A stretch of DNA of 33,421 bases, from NCBI RefSeq assembly GCF_014699005.1, contig NZ_JACWZY010000053.1:1-33421 (forward strand). The letters run 5' to 3'. The stretch's first letter is position 1. Every line of letters begins with the position of its first letter. The translations under genes and the position numbers were made by a program. Shown here in pieces: positions 15,065 through 22,340 of the stretch. Under the pieces are notes generated by a model. That model did no database searches. It was not told the origin of the DNA and saw only the letters and a program-made list of their open reading frames with translations. The stretch is from Spirosoma profusum. Its GTDB lineage: Bacteria; Bacteroidota; Bacteroidia; Cytophagales; Spirosomataceae.

Positions 15065-16081
15065 ATGACAATCGAACAACTTCCTCCGGCAGCCATTCTT
15101 ATGCAAATGCTCTTTGGTTATGCCGTTTCGCGCTCTATCGGTGTCGCGGCCGAACTACACATCGCTGATTTAGTAAAAGACAATCCCAAAACCGCCGACG
15201 AACTGGCAGCTCAAACCGGCTCGCATCCCCATTCGCTTTATCGCTTACTACGTGCCTGCGCCAGTGTGGGTGTTTTTGCCGAAGATGCTGATCATCGCTT
15301 CGGTCTTACGCCACTCGCCGATTGCCTACGTAGCGATAACCCGGAAAGCCTTCGCGCTTTTGCCGAAATGCTCACCAACGACACGCAGTTCCAGATGTGG
15401 GCCGACTTATCCTACAGTGTTAAAACGGGCGAACGGGCTTTCGATAAAGTGTTTGGTATGCCCGTGTTCGACTATTATTCGTCGCACGAAAAAGCAGGCA
15501 GGCTTTTCAATGAGGCCATGACAAGCCTAAGTCTGGGCGCTAGTATGGCGGTGTTAGCTGGGTATGATTTTTCTGGCATTAACAAACTGGTGGATGTGGG
15601 AGGAGGGCAGGGATTTTTGCTAGCTTCGATTCTCAAAAAATACCCCCACATGCGCGGTATGTTATTCGATCCGGGGGCGATTGTTGCTGAAGCATCGGAT
15701 TTGCTGGAGGCTCAAGGCGTTACTGATCGATGTGAAATGATTGAAGGGGATTTCTTTCAGGCTGTTCCTGAAGGGGGGGATGCGTACCTGATGAAGCACA
15801 TTATTCATGACTGGAACGACGAGCAATGCCTAACCATCCTACGCAATTGCCGCCGGAGCATTGTAGAAAATGGTAAACTACTGGTCGTTGAGATGGTGAT
15901 TCCCGACGGCAATGAACCCTCAATGAGCAAATTACTCGATTTGCAGATGCTGGCGATTTTGCCCGGCAAGGAACGTACCGCCAACGAATACCGTGCACTA
16001 TTCCAGCAATCCGGCTTTAAACTGACCCAAATTGTACCCACAATGTCGCCGTATAGCATTATTGAAGGCGTGGCTGTGTGA
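15065..16081 (+). CDS. SAM-dependent O-methyltransferase (acetylserotonin/polyketide OMT family)
   Basis: A 338-aa class I methyltransferase of the Methyltransf_2 type. The N-terminal ~90 residues are the winged-helix dimerisation domain (YAVSRSIGVAAELHIADLV, LAAQTGSHPHSLYRLLRACASVGVF). The SAM-binding Rossmann part has motif I LVDVGGGQG around D177, then LKKYPHMRGMLFDP, GDFFQAVPEGGDAYLMKHIIHDWNDE with the general-base histidine expected at H248, and LLVVEMVIPDG. It methylates hydroxyls on small, usually aromatic molecules in known relatives; the substrate here is unknown. ATG 15065 is preferred to a TTG at 15056. The Tat cupin at 16174 follows with its own promoter. It is the only clear biosynthetic enzyme in the array. 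Confidence 0.92.
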   Translation: MTIEQLPPAAILMQMLFGYAVSRSIGVAAELHIADLVKDNPKTADELAAQTGSHPHSLYRLLRACASVGVFAEDADHRFGLTPLADCLRSDNPESLRAFAEMLTNDTQFQMWADLSYSVKTGERAFDKVFGMPVFDYYSSHEKAGRLFNEAMTSLSLGASMAVLAGYDFSGINKLVDVGGGQGFLLASILKKYPHMRGMLFDPGAIVAEASDLLEAQGVTDRCEMIEGDFFQAVPEGGDAYLMKHIIHDWNDEQCLTILRNCRRSIVENGKLLVVEMVIPDGNEPSMSKLLDLQMLAILPGKERTANEYRALFQQSGFKLTQIVPTMSPYSIIEGVAV

Positions 16082-16101
16082 CGGAACAAACAGGCTAATA
16101 A

Positions 16102-16147
16102 TTGCCATTTTTTACCACCAATTGTCCTGGAAATCAATAGACTTTTG
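16102..16147 (+). promoter_or_regulatory. Regulon promoter 9 (motif + 26 nt + TTTG)
   Basis: TTGCCATTTTTTACCA (16102-16117), 26 nt, then TTTG (16144-16147). It serves the Tat cupin at 16174 and probably also the AraC gene at 16777. Confidence 0.72.
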
Positions 16148-16179
16148 CATAACACAATAAACATCCACAAGTTATGCAA
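16145..16179 (+). promoter_or_regulatory. Inverted repeat across -7 element and start codon (copy 2)
   Basis: TTGCATAAC (16145-16153) and GTTATGCAA (16171-16179), the same 9-bp arms as at 2832-2864, with a 17-nt spacer instead of 15. The left arm overlaps TTTG; the right arm includes the ATG at 16174. The spacer sequence is only partly conserved, which favours selection on the arms. Confidence 0.62.
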
Positions 16180-16758
16180 CGCAGAAAATTCCTAGCCATT
16201 TCCTCAGGCGCCGTATCGACGGCGGCAACAACTGTAACGTCCACCGCTACGTTAGGTGCATCAGCCACACCTACTAAATCGGCCCTATCCGCAAAAAAAC
16301 CATTCGCCGTGAAAGCCGGACAAGATCGCTTTAACCAACCAATCCTGTATCAAGGTGTCAATCCGAACCTCGTTAAAATTTCGGCAAAAGATACGGGTGA
16401 TCAACTAGCTGTTTTTGAATACGAAGGCTTTGCCAAAATAGGCCCTCCGCTGCACATGCATCTTCATCAGGACGAAATTTTCTACGTAGTAGAAGGAAAG
16501 TTTCTATTTCAGGTTGGCAAGGAAAAACAGACGTTAATAGCTGGGGATACAATTTTTCTTCCCCGGAATATTCCACACACGTGGCTACAGCTTTCAGAGA
16601 AAGGAAAATTGATTTATCTTTTGCAACCAGCTGGTAATCTAGAGGATTTCTTCAAGCAGATGAACGCGTTCAAACGACCGCCAACGTTTGCTGAAGAACA
16701 GCAGGTGTCGCGGGAACACGGCGTCGAAACACTTGGCCCACCTCTGAAAATGGAATAA
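16174..16758 (+). CDS. Tat-exported cupin-domain protein (copy 3)
   Basis: A 194-aa close paralogue of 2859, with a Tat-type signal (MQRRKFLAISSGAVSTAATT) and a longer Ser/Thr/Ala-rich spacer before KPFAVKAGQDRF. Motif 1 GPPLHMHLHQDEIFYVVEGK, motif 2 GDTIFLPRNIPHTWLQ, then QPAGNLEDFFKQM and a LGPPLKME end. Likely a periplasmic metal-binding cupin. The AraC gene at 16777 begins 18 nt after the stop, so the two are probably one transcript. Substrate unknown. Confidence 0.88.
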   Translation: MQRRKFLAISSGAVSTAATTVTSTATLGASATPTKSALSAKKPFAVKAGQDRFNQPILYQGVNPNLVKISAKDTGDQLAVFEYEGFAKIGPPLHMHLHQDEIFYVVEGKFLFQVGKEKQTLIAGDTIFLPRNIPHTWLQLSEKGKLIYLLQPAGNLEDFFKQMNAFKRPPTFAEEQQVSREHGVETLGPPLKME

Positions 16759-16776
16759 CGTAGCAACCCATACCGG

Positions 16777-17652
16777 ATGATTATCTTCGACTACAGACCG
16801 CCTAGTCCTGCGCTTCGGGAGTATGTTCGACAATATCAGATTGTTGGGCTTGCGTTTCAACCTGAAATAGCCGTTCCAGTAAAACCTTACTGGCCCCGTC
16901 CTGAAAACTGCCTGTCGTTTTATCCGCGTGGCGGTGATTCTATCGAGCCATTGAATGGTTTACCACTGCAGAATCCTCGATCAACTCTAAATGGACAGCA
17001 TTCGGGGTTGATTTTTCGGCAGCCTCCTCACGAATTTGTTCTATTTCAGGTTGTGTTTCAACCCGGTGCTCTTTTCAGATTAACCGGACTGCCTTCCTGC
17101 GAATTAACAAATACATTTGTGGATGCCGAGGCACTGCTACCGGCTGAGATTCGGTTAGTCAACGAGCGGCTGAACGGTACGGATAACCATCTGGAAATGA
17201 TTCAAATTGTCGAAGCTTTCCTGTCATATCTGATACGTCGACAAGACATTCACTACGTCCGAAACCACGTATTGCCTATTGATAAGGTGAGTCAATTTTT
17301 GCTGAACAGTACAGCCCGTATCAACCCTTCGCGATTTTCGCGGGATTGGCCCGGCCTGGACTGGCTGGCTAATCAGGCTTGTTTAAGTACAAAACAGTTC
17401 TACAATCTTTTTCTCCAGCGTACAGGTGTTAGCCCCAAACTTTACGCCCGAATTATCCGCTTCGATCAAACGATCAAACTCAAAAATGCCTGTCCACAAA
17501 AAGACTGGCTCACAATTGCGCTCGAAATGGGCTACTATGATTATCAGCACATGGTACGTGATTTTAAGGAGTTTACCTCACTTACCCCGACCGATTTTAT
17601 TCTGAAAGAAGATCGCGCTCCGGAACGCTCATTCGGTAATGCTGAGACGTAG
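16777..17652 (+). CDS. AraC-family regulator, subgroup A (copy 3)
   Basis: A 291-aa protein: MIIFDYRPPSPALREYVRQYQIVG, PYWPRPENCLSFYPRGG, FQVVFQPGALFRLTGLPSCELTNTFVDAE, HTH segments LDWLANQACLSTKQFYNLF and DWLTIALEMGYYDYQHMVRDFKEF. Before the first HTH helix it has roughly nine extra residues (INPSRFSRDWPG) relative to the other copies, which looks like a small internal duplication of the FSxDW segment. Start ATG 16777 and end GNAET agree with subgroup A. Co-transcribed with the Tat cupin at 16174. Confidence 0.92.
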   Translation: MIIFDYRPPSPALREYVRQYQIVGLAFQPEIAVPVKPYWPRPENCLSFYPRGGDSIEPLNGLPLQNPRSTLNGQHSGLIFRQPPHEFVLFQVVFQPGALFRLTGLPSCELTNTFVDAEALLPAEIRLVNERLNGTDNHLEMIQIVEAFLSYLIRRQDIHYVRNHVLPIDKVSQFLLNSTARINPSRFSRDWPGLDWLANQACLSTKQFYNLFLQRTGVSPKLYARIIRFDQTIKLKNACPQKDWLTIALEMGYYDYQHMVRDFKEFTSLTPTDFILKEDRAPERSFGNAET

Positions 17653-17668
17653 TACCATCCGGTTCAGT

Positions 17669-18154
17669 CTAGAGCTTTCTATACATCATATACGCATTGG
17701 TCAATCCAAGTTGCTGGTGATTAAACGCTTCGGGAATTTCGCCCAGAATGGTGAAGCCGAGTTTTTGCCAAAGCCGAACAGCTAGCTCATTGCTTTTGAT
17801 CACAATGTTGAATTGCATGGCCCTGTAGCCCAGTAGTTTGGCTTCTTTCAGCGAAAACTCACCCATCATTTTTCCGATGCCTTGCCCACCTGCGTTAGGC
17901 GACGTCATATAAGCCCCGTTGGCAATGTGCGATCCTAAATCGGGCTGGTTATCTTTCAGCAGGAACGTACCAACGACTACGTCATTTAGTAGTGCTACGT
18001 AGGTATGCTTATCCGCTCCCAGCCAGAAATTCAGCATTTTTTCGCGTGACGAATCCGGCGCAAACACATACGTATCACCCGTGGCAATCACCTCTTTAAT
18101 GATGGCCCAGATGGCGTCGGCATCGGCGGGCGTGGCTTTTCGAATAGTAATCAT
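17669..18154 (-). CDS. GNAT-family N-acetyltransferase
   Basis: A 161-aa acetyltransferase. MITIRKATPADADAIWAII start, VALLNDVVVGTFLLK strand, acetyl-CoA-binding motif A in SPNAGGQGIGKMMGEFSL (G-G-x-G-I-G), and motif B in AVRLWQKLGFTILGEIP. It transfers acetyl groups to small amines or protein termini; substrate cannot be told. Convergent with the AraC gene at 16777 (16-nt gap) and divergent from the hydrolase gene at 18274. No array motif on its side, so probably not part of the regulon. Confidence 0.9.
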   Translation of the reverse strand: MITIRKATPADADAIWAIIKEVIATGDTYVFAPDSSREKMLNFWLGADKHTYVALLNDVVVGTFLLKDNQPDLGSHIANGAYMTSPNAGGQGIGKMMGEFSLKEAKLLGYRAMQFNIVIKSNELAVRLWQKLGFTILGEIPEAFNHQQLGLTNAYMMYRKL

Positions 18155-18203
18155 TTCTCAAAGGTAGTTGACGGGCTAAAATCGTAGTGTTCCCGGTGAA
18201 AGA

Positions 18204-18249
18204 TGTCGATTTTCTACTTGTAGAATCCTGCGGCCAGGCAATAGGTTTG
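18204..18249 (+). promoter_or_regulatory. Regulon promoter 10 (motif + 26 nt + TAnnTTTG)
   Basis: TGTCGATTTTCTACTT (18204-18219), 26 nt, then TTTG (18246-18249) within TAGGTTTG, a perfect Bacteroidota -7. It serves the alpha/beta hydrolase at 18274, 24 nt downstream, and the overlapping AraC gene. Confidence 0.72.
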
Positions 18250-18273
18250 TCAGGAAATTAAACAAGAACGATT

Positions 18274-19077
18274 ATGAAAATCAGCGCTTTACTAGTTGCA
18301 TTTATTCTACTGCTCCAGACAGTTTCAGTTGCTCAGTCGAAAACATTTATCCTGATCCATGGAGCGTGGCACGGGGCCTGGTGCTGGAAAAAAGTGGTAC
18401 CCTTGCTGGAGTCGAATGGCAACCGTGTACTCGCCATTGATTTACCGGGACACGGCGAGGACAAAACACCAGTTGCCACAGTTACGCTTGATAACTACGT
18501 ACAGAAAGTCGTTGACGTAGCGAAAACACAAACGGGTCCGGTTATTCTGGTGGGCCACTCTATGGCGGGTGTTGTGATTGCGCAGGCCGCCGAAGTGTTG
18601 GGCCATGAAAAAGTGGCGAAGCTGGTGTTTCTGGATGCCTTCATGCCTAAAGATGGGGAGTCTGTTTTTGCCTTAGCCGGAAAAGCAGAGGCATTGAATA
18701 AGGCGGCCGGTAACGTAGCATCAGGGCCATCGCTGACCGAAAGTTTAATCCTTTCAGCCGATCAGAAAACATCAATGATAAAGCCGGACAATGCTACTCA
18801 ACTCTTTTATCACGATTGTACTACAGCCGACGTAGCGTTTGCTAAAGCCCATCTAGGTTGGCAGTCGATGGCTTGCCTGGGAACGCCCGTACACGTAACG
18901 GACGCCCGGTATGGAGTCATTCCTAAAGTTTATATTCTCTGCACGCAAGCTAAGGATCTGGATAAAAGCAGGTTAACGGATAACGTTCCTGTCCAGAAAA
19001 AGTATACATTAGCCAGTAGTCACTCGCCGTTTTTCTCCATGCCCGAAAAACTGGTAGCCATTCTTCAGGAACTATGA
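18274..19077 (+). CDS. Secreted alpha/beta hydrolase (salicylate-esterase-like)
   Basis: A 267-aa protein. Signal peptide at 1-20 (MKISALLVAFILLLQTVSVAQ). HGAWHGAWCWKKV around H29-G30 provides the oxyanion region; the nucleophile elbow is VGHSMAG with S96; the catalytic histidine is likely H250 in SSHSPFFSMPEKL. The HGAWHGAWCW segment resembles the EstC/methylesterase and hydroxynitrile-lyase branch, which acts on small aromatic esters; the substrate here is unknown. The stop overlaps the AraC start at 19074 (ATGA), so the two are translationally coupled, the tightest effector-regulator pair in the array. Confidence 0.9.
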   Translation: MKISALLVAFILLLQTVSVAQSKTFILIHGAWHGAWCWKKVVPLLESNGNRVLAIDLPGHGEDKTPVATVTLDNYVQKVVDVAKTQTGPVILVGHSMAGVVIAQAAEVLGHEKVAKLVFLDAFMPKDGESVFALAGKAEALNKAAGNVASGPSLTESLILSADQKTSMIKPDNATQLFYHDCTTADVAFAKAHLGWQSMACLGTPVHVTDARYGVIPKVYILCTQAKDLDKSRLTDNVPVQKKYTLASSHSPFFSMPEKLVAILQEL

Positions 19078-19898
19078 TTTTCAATGAAATCCTGCCAAGC
19101 CCGGCCCTAAAGCCGTTCGTCCAAAATTACCTGTTGGTCCATCTTGACTATGTGCCACCAGACTTTCAAACAAAACCTTATCCAACACGAATCGAGCAGG
19201 CTCTTGTCTTTTTTGCGCGAGGATACATCGAATCGCATGATCCGCAGTCAGGTATTGTTTCAAAAATAACCAGTAATGCGTTTTTTGGTCAACAGGTTTC
19301 GCGACTAAACTTTCGCACTTTTTCAGACCCCGATTTCCTGATGCTGATGGTCATTTTTCGGCCAGGGGCTATGTATCGATTACTGGGTTTTTCGAGTAAT
19401 GAGCTGACTAATGAATTTTGTAATGCCGAATTGATGCTAAACGCTGAAATACAATCGGTAAATGACCAAATCGCGAATGCCCGTACCTATAAAGAGGTAA
19501 TCGAACGGGCCGAAGCTTATCTGCTACGTAGGCTTAGAACGGTAAAAATAGACGCGCATCCCATTGACCGAATCGGCGAATTATTGTTCCAGAATCCAAC
19601 CCCATTTTCGTTAGATTGGCTGGCAGATCAATCCAATTTGAGTTCGCGCCAGTTTGAACGAAAATTTGTTGAGCGGATGGGCGTCGGCCCCAAATTATAT
19701 AGTCGCATCAGTCGGTTTCATCAGGTATTTATGCGTAAGGAAATGCATCCTGATCTCGATTGGCTTACGATTGCCGTTCAATATGGTTATTCCGATTACA
19801 ATCATCTGGCGAAAGATTTCAGGCAATTTGCCAACGTAACACCGAACGTAATGATATCTGAATATGCCCATCGTCCGGAAATTGTGATTACGCTATGA
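19074..19898 (+). CDS. AraC-family regulator, subgroup C (copy 4)
   Basis: A 274-aa protein: MIFNEILPSPALKPFVQNY, YPTRIEQALVFFARG, AFFGQQVSRLNF, FRPGAMYRLLGFSSNELTNEFCNAE, HTH segments FSLDWLADQSNLSSRQFERKF and DWLTIAVQYGYSDYNHLAKDFRQF. Start overlaps the hydrolase stop by four bases. It is the last AraC gene of the array; the next gene (19962) is an unrelated peptidase without the array motif. Confidence 0.92.
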   Translation: MIFNEILPSPALKPFVQNYLLVHLDYVPPDFQTKPYPTRIEQALVFFARGYIESHDPQSGIVSKITSNAFFGQQVSRLNFRTFSDPDFLMLMVIFRPGAMYRLLGFSSNELTNEFCNAELMLNAEIQSVNDQIANARTYKEVIERAEAYLLRRLRTVKIDAHPIDRIGELLFQNPTPFSLDWLADQSNLSSRQFERKFVERMGVGPKLYSRISRFHQVFMRKEMHPDLDWLTIAVQYGYSDYNHLAKDFRQFANVTPNVMISEYAHRPEIVITL

Positions 19899-19961
19899 GA
19901 CCTAGGCTCATTGGCTTTCGGAGGCTATATTTATCGGTTGAACTTCCTCCGGAAACCAGTT

Positions 19962-22283
19962 ATGACTGCCTGCCTGTTTGTCTCGCTTTGGCGTATTACG
20001 TACTACGTTCTGTTGCTGCTTTTGCCACTTACAAGTTTGGCGCAAGGTACGTTGGCCGATTATCAACGCGCGGAATTTCTGAACGGGGCGTTTCAGAATA
20101 AGGTCTACAACGCGCCGGAATGGGTTCAATGGGTGAATCAAACACATTCGTTCTGGTACCTGAAAACTACGGCGAACGGCAAAGAATTTGTTAAAGTCGA
20201 CGCGGAGCGAGCCACTAAAGAACCCGCTTTCGACCAGAAGCGACTTGCTACGTCGCTGAGTCAGTTGACGGGACGTAGCATTACGCCTTATCAACTCCCG
20301 TTTACGGACGTAACACTTGGAGCAAACGACGTATCATTCAAAATCAAAGATTCAATCTTCACGTGTCCGCTCGATACGTATCAATGTCGGCTCAAGGGGG
20401 TAATTATGCCTGAACCATCACGCTACTGGGGTGGGCAGAACGACGAACGCGAAGGCAAGCCAGTTCCTTCACCCGATGGCGTATACGTAGCGTTCATCAA
20501 AAACCACAACGTCTACATTCGCTCAAGCCGCCAACCAACTGAGGACGTAGCATTAAGTTTCGATGGTTCGGAAGGAGAGTATTACTCGGCCCGACTGGTT
20601 TGGTCGCCCGATTCGAAAAGGCTGGCTGTCAACAAAGTAAGAGCCAACGCCCCCCACCTGATTTACCTAATCGAATCCTCCCCAACCGACCAGTTGCAGC
20701 CCAAACTACAGTCGCGACCCTACCTGAAACCCGGCGATGCGCTGCCCCAACGAACGCCAACGTTGTTTCTGATTGAGAGTAAAAAGCAAATTCAGGTGCC
20801 CGCTTCGCTCATTGCCGAACAATATAACGTATCAACGCCCCAATGGCGGAAAGACAGTCGGGCGTTCACGTTTGAGTATAATCAGCGGGGTCATCAGCGG
20901 TACACGATTTTCGAGATGAGCGCCGACGGGAACGTAAAGCCGCTGATTGACGAGACGAGCAAAACGTTCATCTGCTACAGTGGCAAAAACTATCGTTATG
21001 ACGTAGCAGATGGCAGGGAAATTATCTGGGCGTCGGAGCGCGACGGCTGGAATCACCTCTACTTGTACGACGGAACCGGAAAGCTGAAAAATCAGATCAC
21101 GAAAGGCAACTGGGTGATGCGCCGGGTAGTCTACGTCGATGAAGTGAAACGTACCGTTTTATTTGAAGGTAGCGGAAAAGAGGCTGGGCAGGACCCTTAT
21201 TTCAGTCAGTTCTATCGCGTCAATTTTGATGGAACCGGATTTACTACGTTAACACAAGAAAACGGTAACCACCGAGCGTATTTCTCGGATGATTATCAAT
21301 ACGTTGTCGATAGCTATTCCCGCGTCGATGAACCGCCAGTTACGGTGCTACGTCAGGCGGCAACTGGCAAGGTAATTATGGATTTGGAGAAAGCCGACAT
21401 CAAACCGTTGATGGCGACAGGCTGGAAATTACCGGAAGTTTTCACCGCCAAAGGGCGTGACGGCCAAACAGATATCTGGGGCATCATTGTCCGACCATCG
21501 AATTTCGACCCGACAAAAAAATACCCGGTTATCGAATACATTTACGCCGGTCCGCACGATTCGTTTGTGCCAAAAAGTTTCGTTACGGATTCGCGCGGAT
21601 CACTGCACGAAATGGCCGAACTAGGTTTTATTGTCGTGCAATGCGATGGCATGGGTACGTCGAATCGCTCGAAAGCTTTTCACGACGTAAGCTGGCAAAA
21701 TCTGAAAGACGCTGGATTCCCGGACCGCATTGCCTGGATGAAAGCGGCTGCTCAGAAATATCCGTACATGGACCTGAGCAAGGTGGGTATCTGGGGCAAT
21801 TCGGCGGGAGGACAAAGCTCGGCTGGGGCGTTGCTATTGCATCCCGATTTTTATAAAGTAGCCGTTTCGTCGTCGGGTTGTCACGACAATCGGATGGATA
21901 AAATCTGGTGGAACGAACAGTGGATGGGTTATCCGATTGGTCAGCACTACGTTGAATCTTCGAACGTAACACACACCAAAAATCTGAAAGGTAAACTCCT
22001 CCTGATTCTGGGCGAGTTAGACGATAACGTTGACCCTTCCTCTACGTTTCAGTTCATCAACGCGCTGGTTAAAGCCAATAAGAATTTCGATTTTCTGATG
22101 ATTCCGGGTATGGGTCACTCGCTTGGTGGTGACTATGGCGAACACAAACGACGCGATTTTTTCGTAAAAACACTTGCTTGGTGTAGATCCACCCGAGTGG
22201 TTGTGGGTGCCGAATATTACGATTCCCAAGCCTTGAAATGGTTCGTGATGTTGGTTACTAATAACCGACAAATTAGGTTTTGA
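19962..22283 (+). CDS. Secreted S9 prolyl-oligopeptidase family peptidase (DPP-IV type)
   Basis: A 773-aa protein from ATG 19962, chosen because it gives a clean signal peptide (MTACLFVSLWRITYYVLLLLLPLTSLAQ); the TTG at 19911 would bury it. Residues ~80-480 are the DPPIV_N beta-propeller region (SPDGVYVAFIKNHNVYIRS, WSPDSKRLAVNKV, ERDGWNHLYLYDGTG). The C-terminal catalytic domain has S614 in GIWGNSAGG, Asp at 687/688 in LGELDDNVDPS, and H719 in PGMGHSLGG. It should remove dipeptides or cut short proline peptides in the periplasm. The last ~33 residues after FFVKTLAW (CRSTRVVV... to NNRQIRF) do not look like the family's usual ending and may be read-through after loss of the original stop. TACGT words are dense in this gene. 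Confidence 0.92.
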   Translation: MTACLFVSLWRITYYVLLLLLPLTSLAQGTLADYQRAEFLNGAFQNKVYNAPEWVQWVNQTHSFWYLKTTANGKEFVKVDAERATKEPAFDQKRLATSLSQLTGRSITPYQLPFTDVTLGANDVSFKIKDSIFTCPLDTYQCRLKGVIMPEPSRYWGGQNDEREGKPVPSPDGVYVAFIKNHNVYIRSSRQPTEDVALSFDGSEGEYYSARLVWSPDSKRLAVNKVRANAPHLIYLIESSPTDQLQPKLQSRPYLKPGDALPQRTPTLFLIESKKQIQVPASLIAEQYNVSTPQWRKDSRAFTFEYNQRGHQRYTIFEMSADGNVKPLIDETSKTFICYSGKNYRYDVADGREIIWASERDGWNHLYLYDGTGKLKNQITKGNWVMRRVVYVDEVKRTVLFEGSGKEAGQDPYFSQFYRVNFDGTGFTTLTQENGNHRAYFSDDYQYVVDSYSRVDEPPVTVLRQAATGKVIMDLEKADIKPLMATGWKLPEVFTAKGRDGQTDIWGIIVRPSNFDPTKKYPVIEYIYAGPHDSFVPKSFVTDSRGSLHEMAELGFIVVQCDGMGTSNRSKAFHDVSWQNLKDAGFPDRIAWMKAAAQKYPYMDLSKVGIWGNSAGGQSSAGALLLHPDFYKVAVSSSGCHDNRMDKIWWNEQWMGYPIGQHYVESSNVTHTKNLKGKLLLILGELDDNVDPSSTFQFINALVKANKNFDFLMIPGMGHSLGGDYGEHKRRDFFVKTLAWCRSTRVVVGAEYYDSQALKWFVMLVTNNRQIRF

Positions 22284-22340
22284 GAAACCTCACAAAGTCA
22301 GATTTGAGAATCTGTCTTCACGGAAAAATTGGAAGAAATG

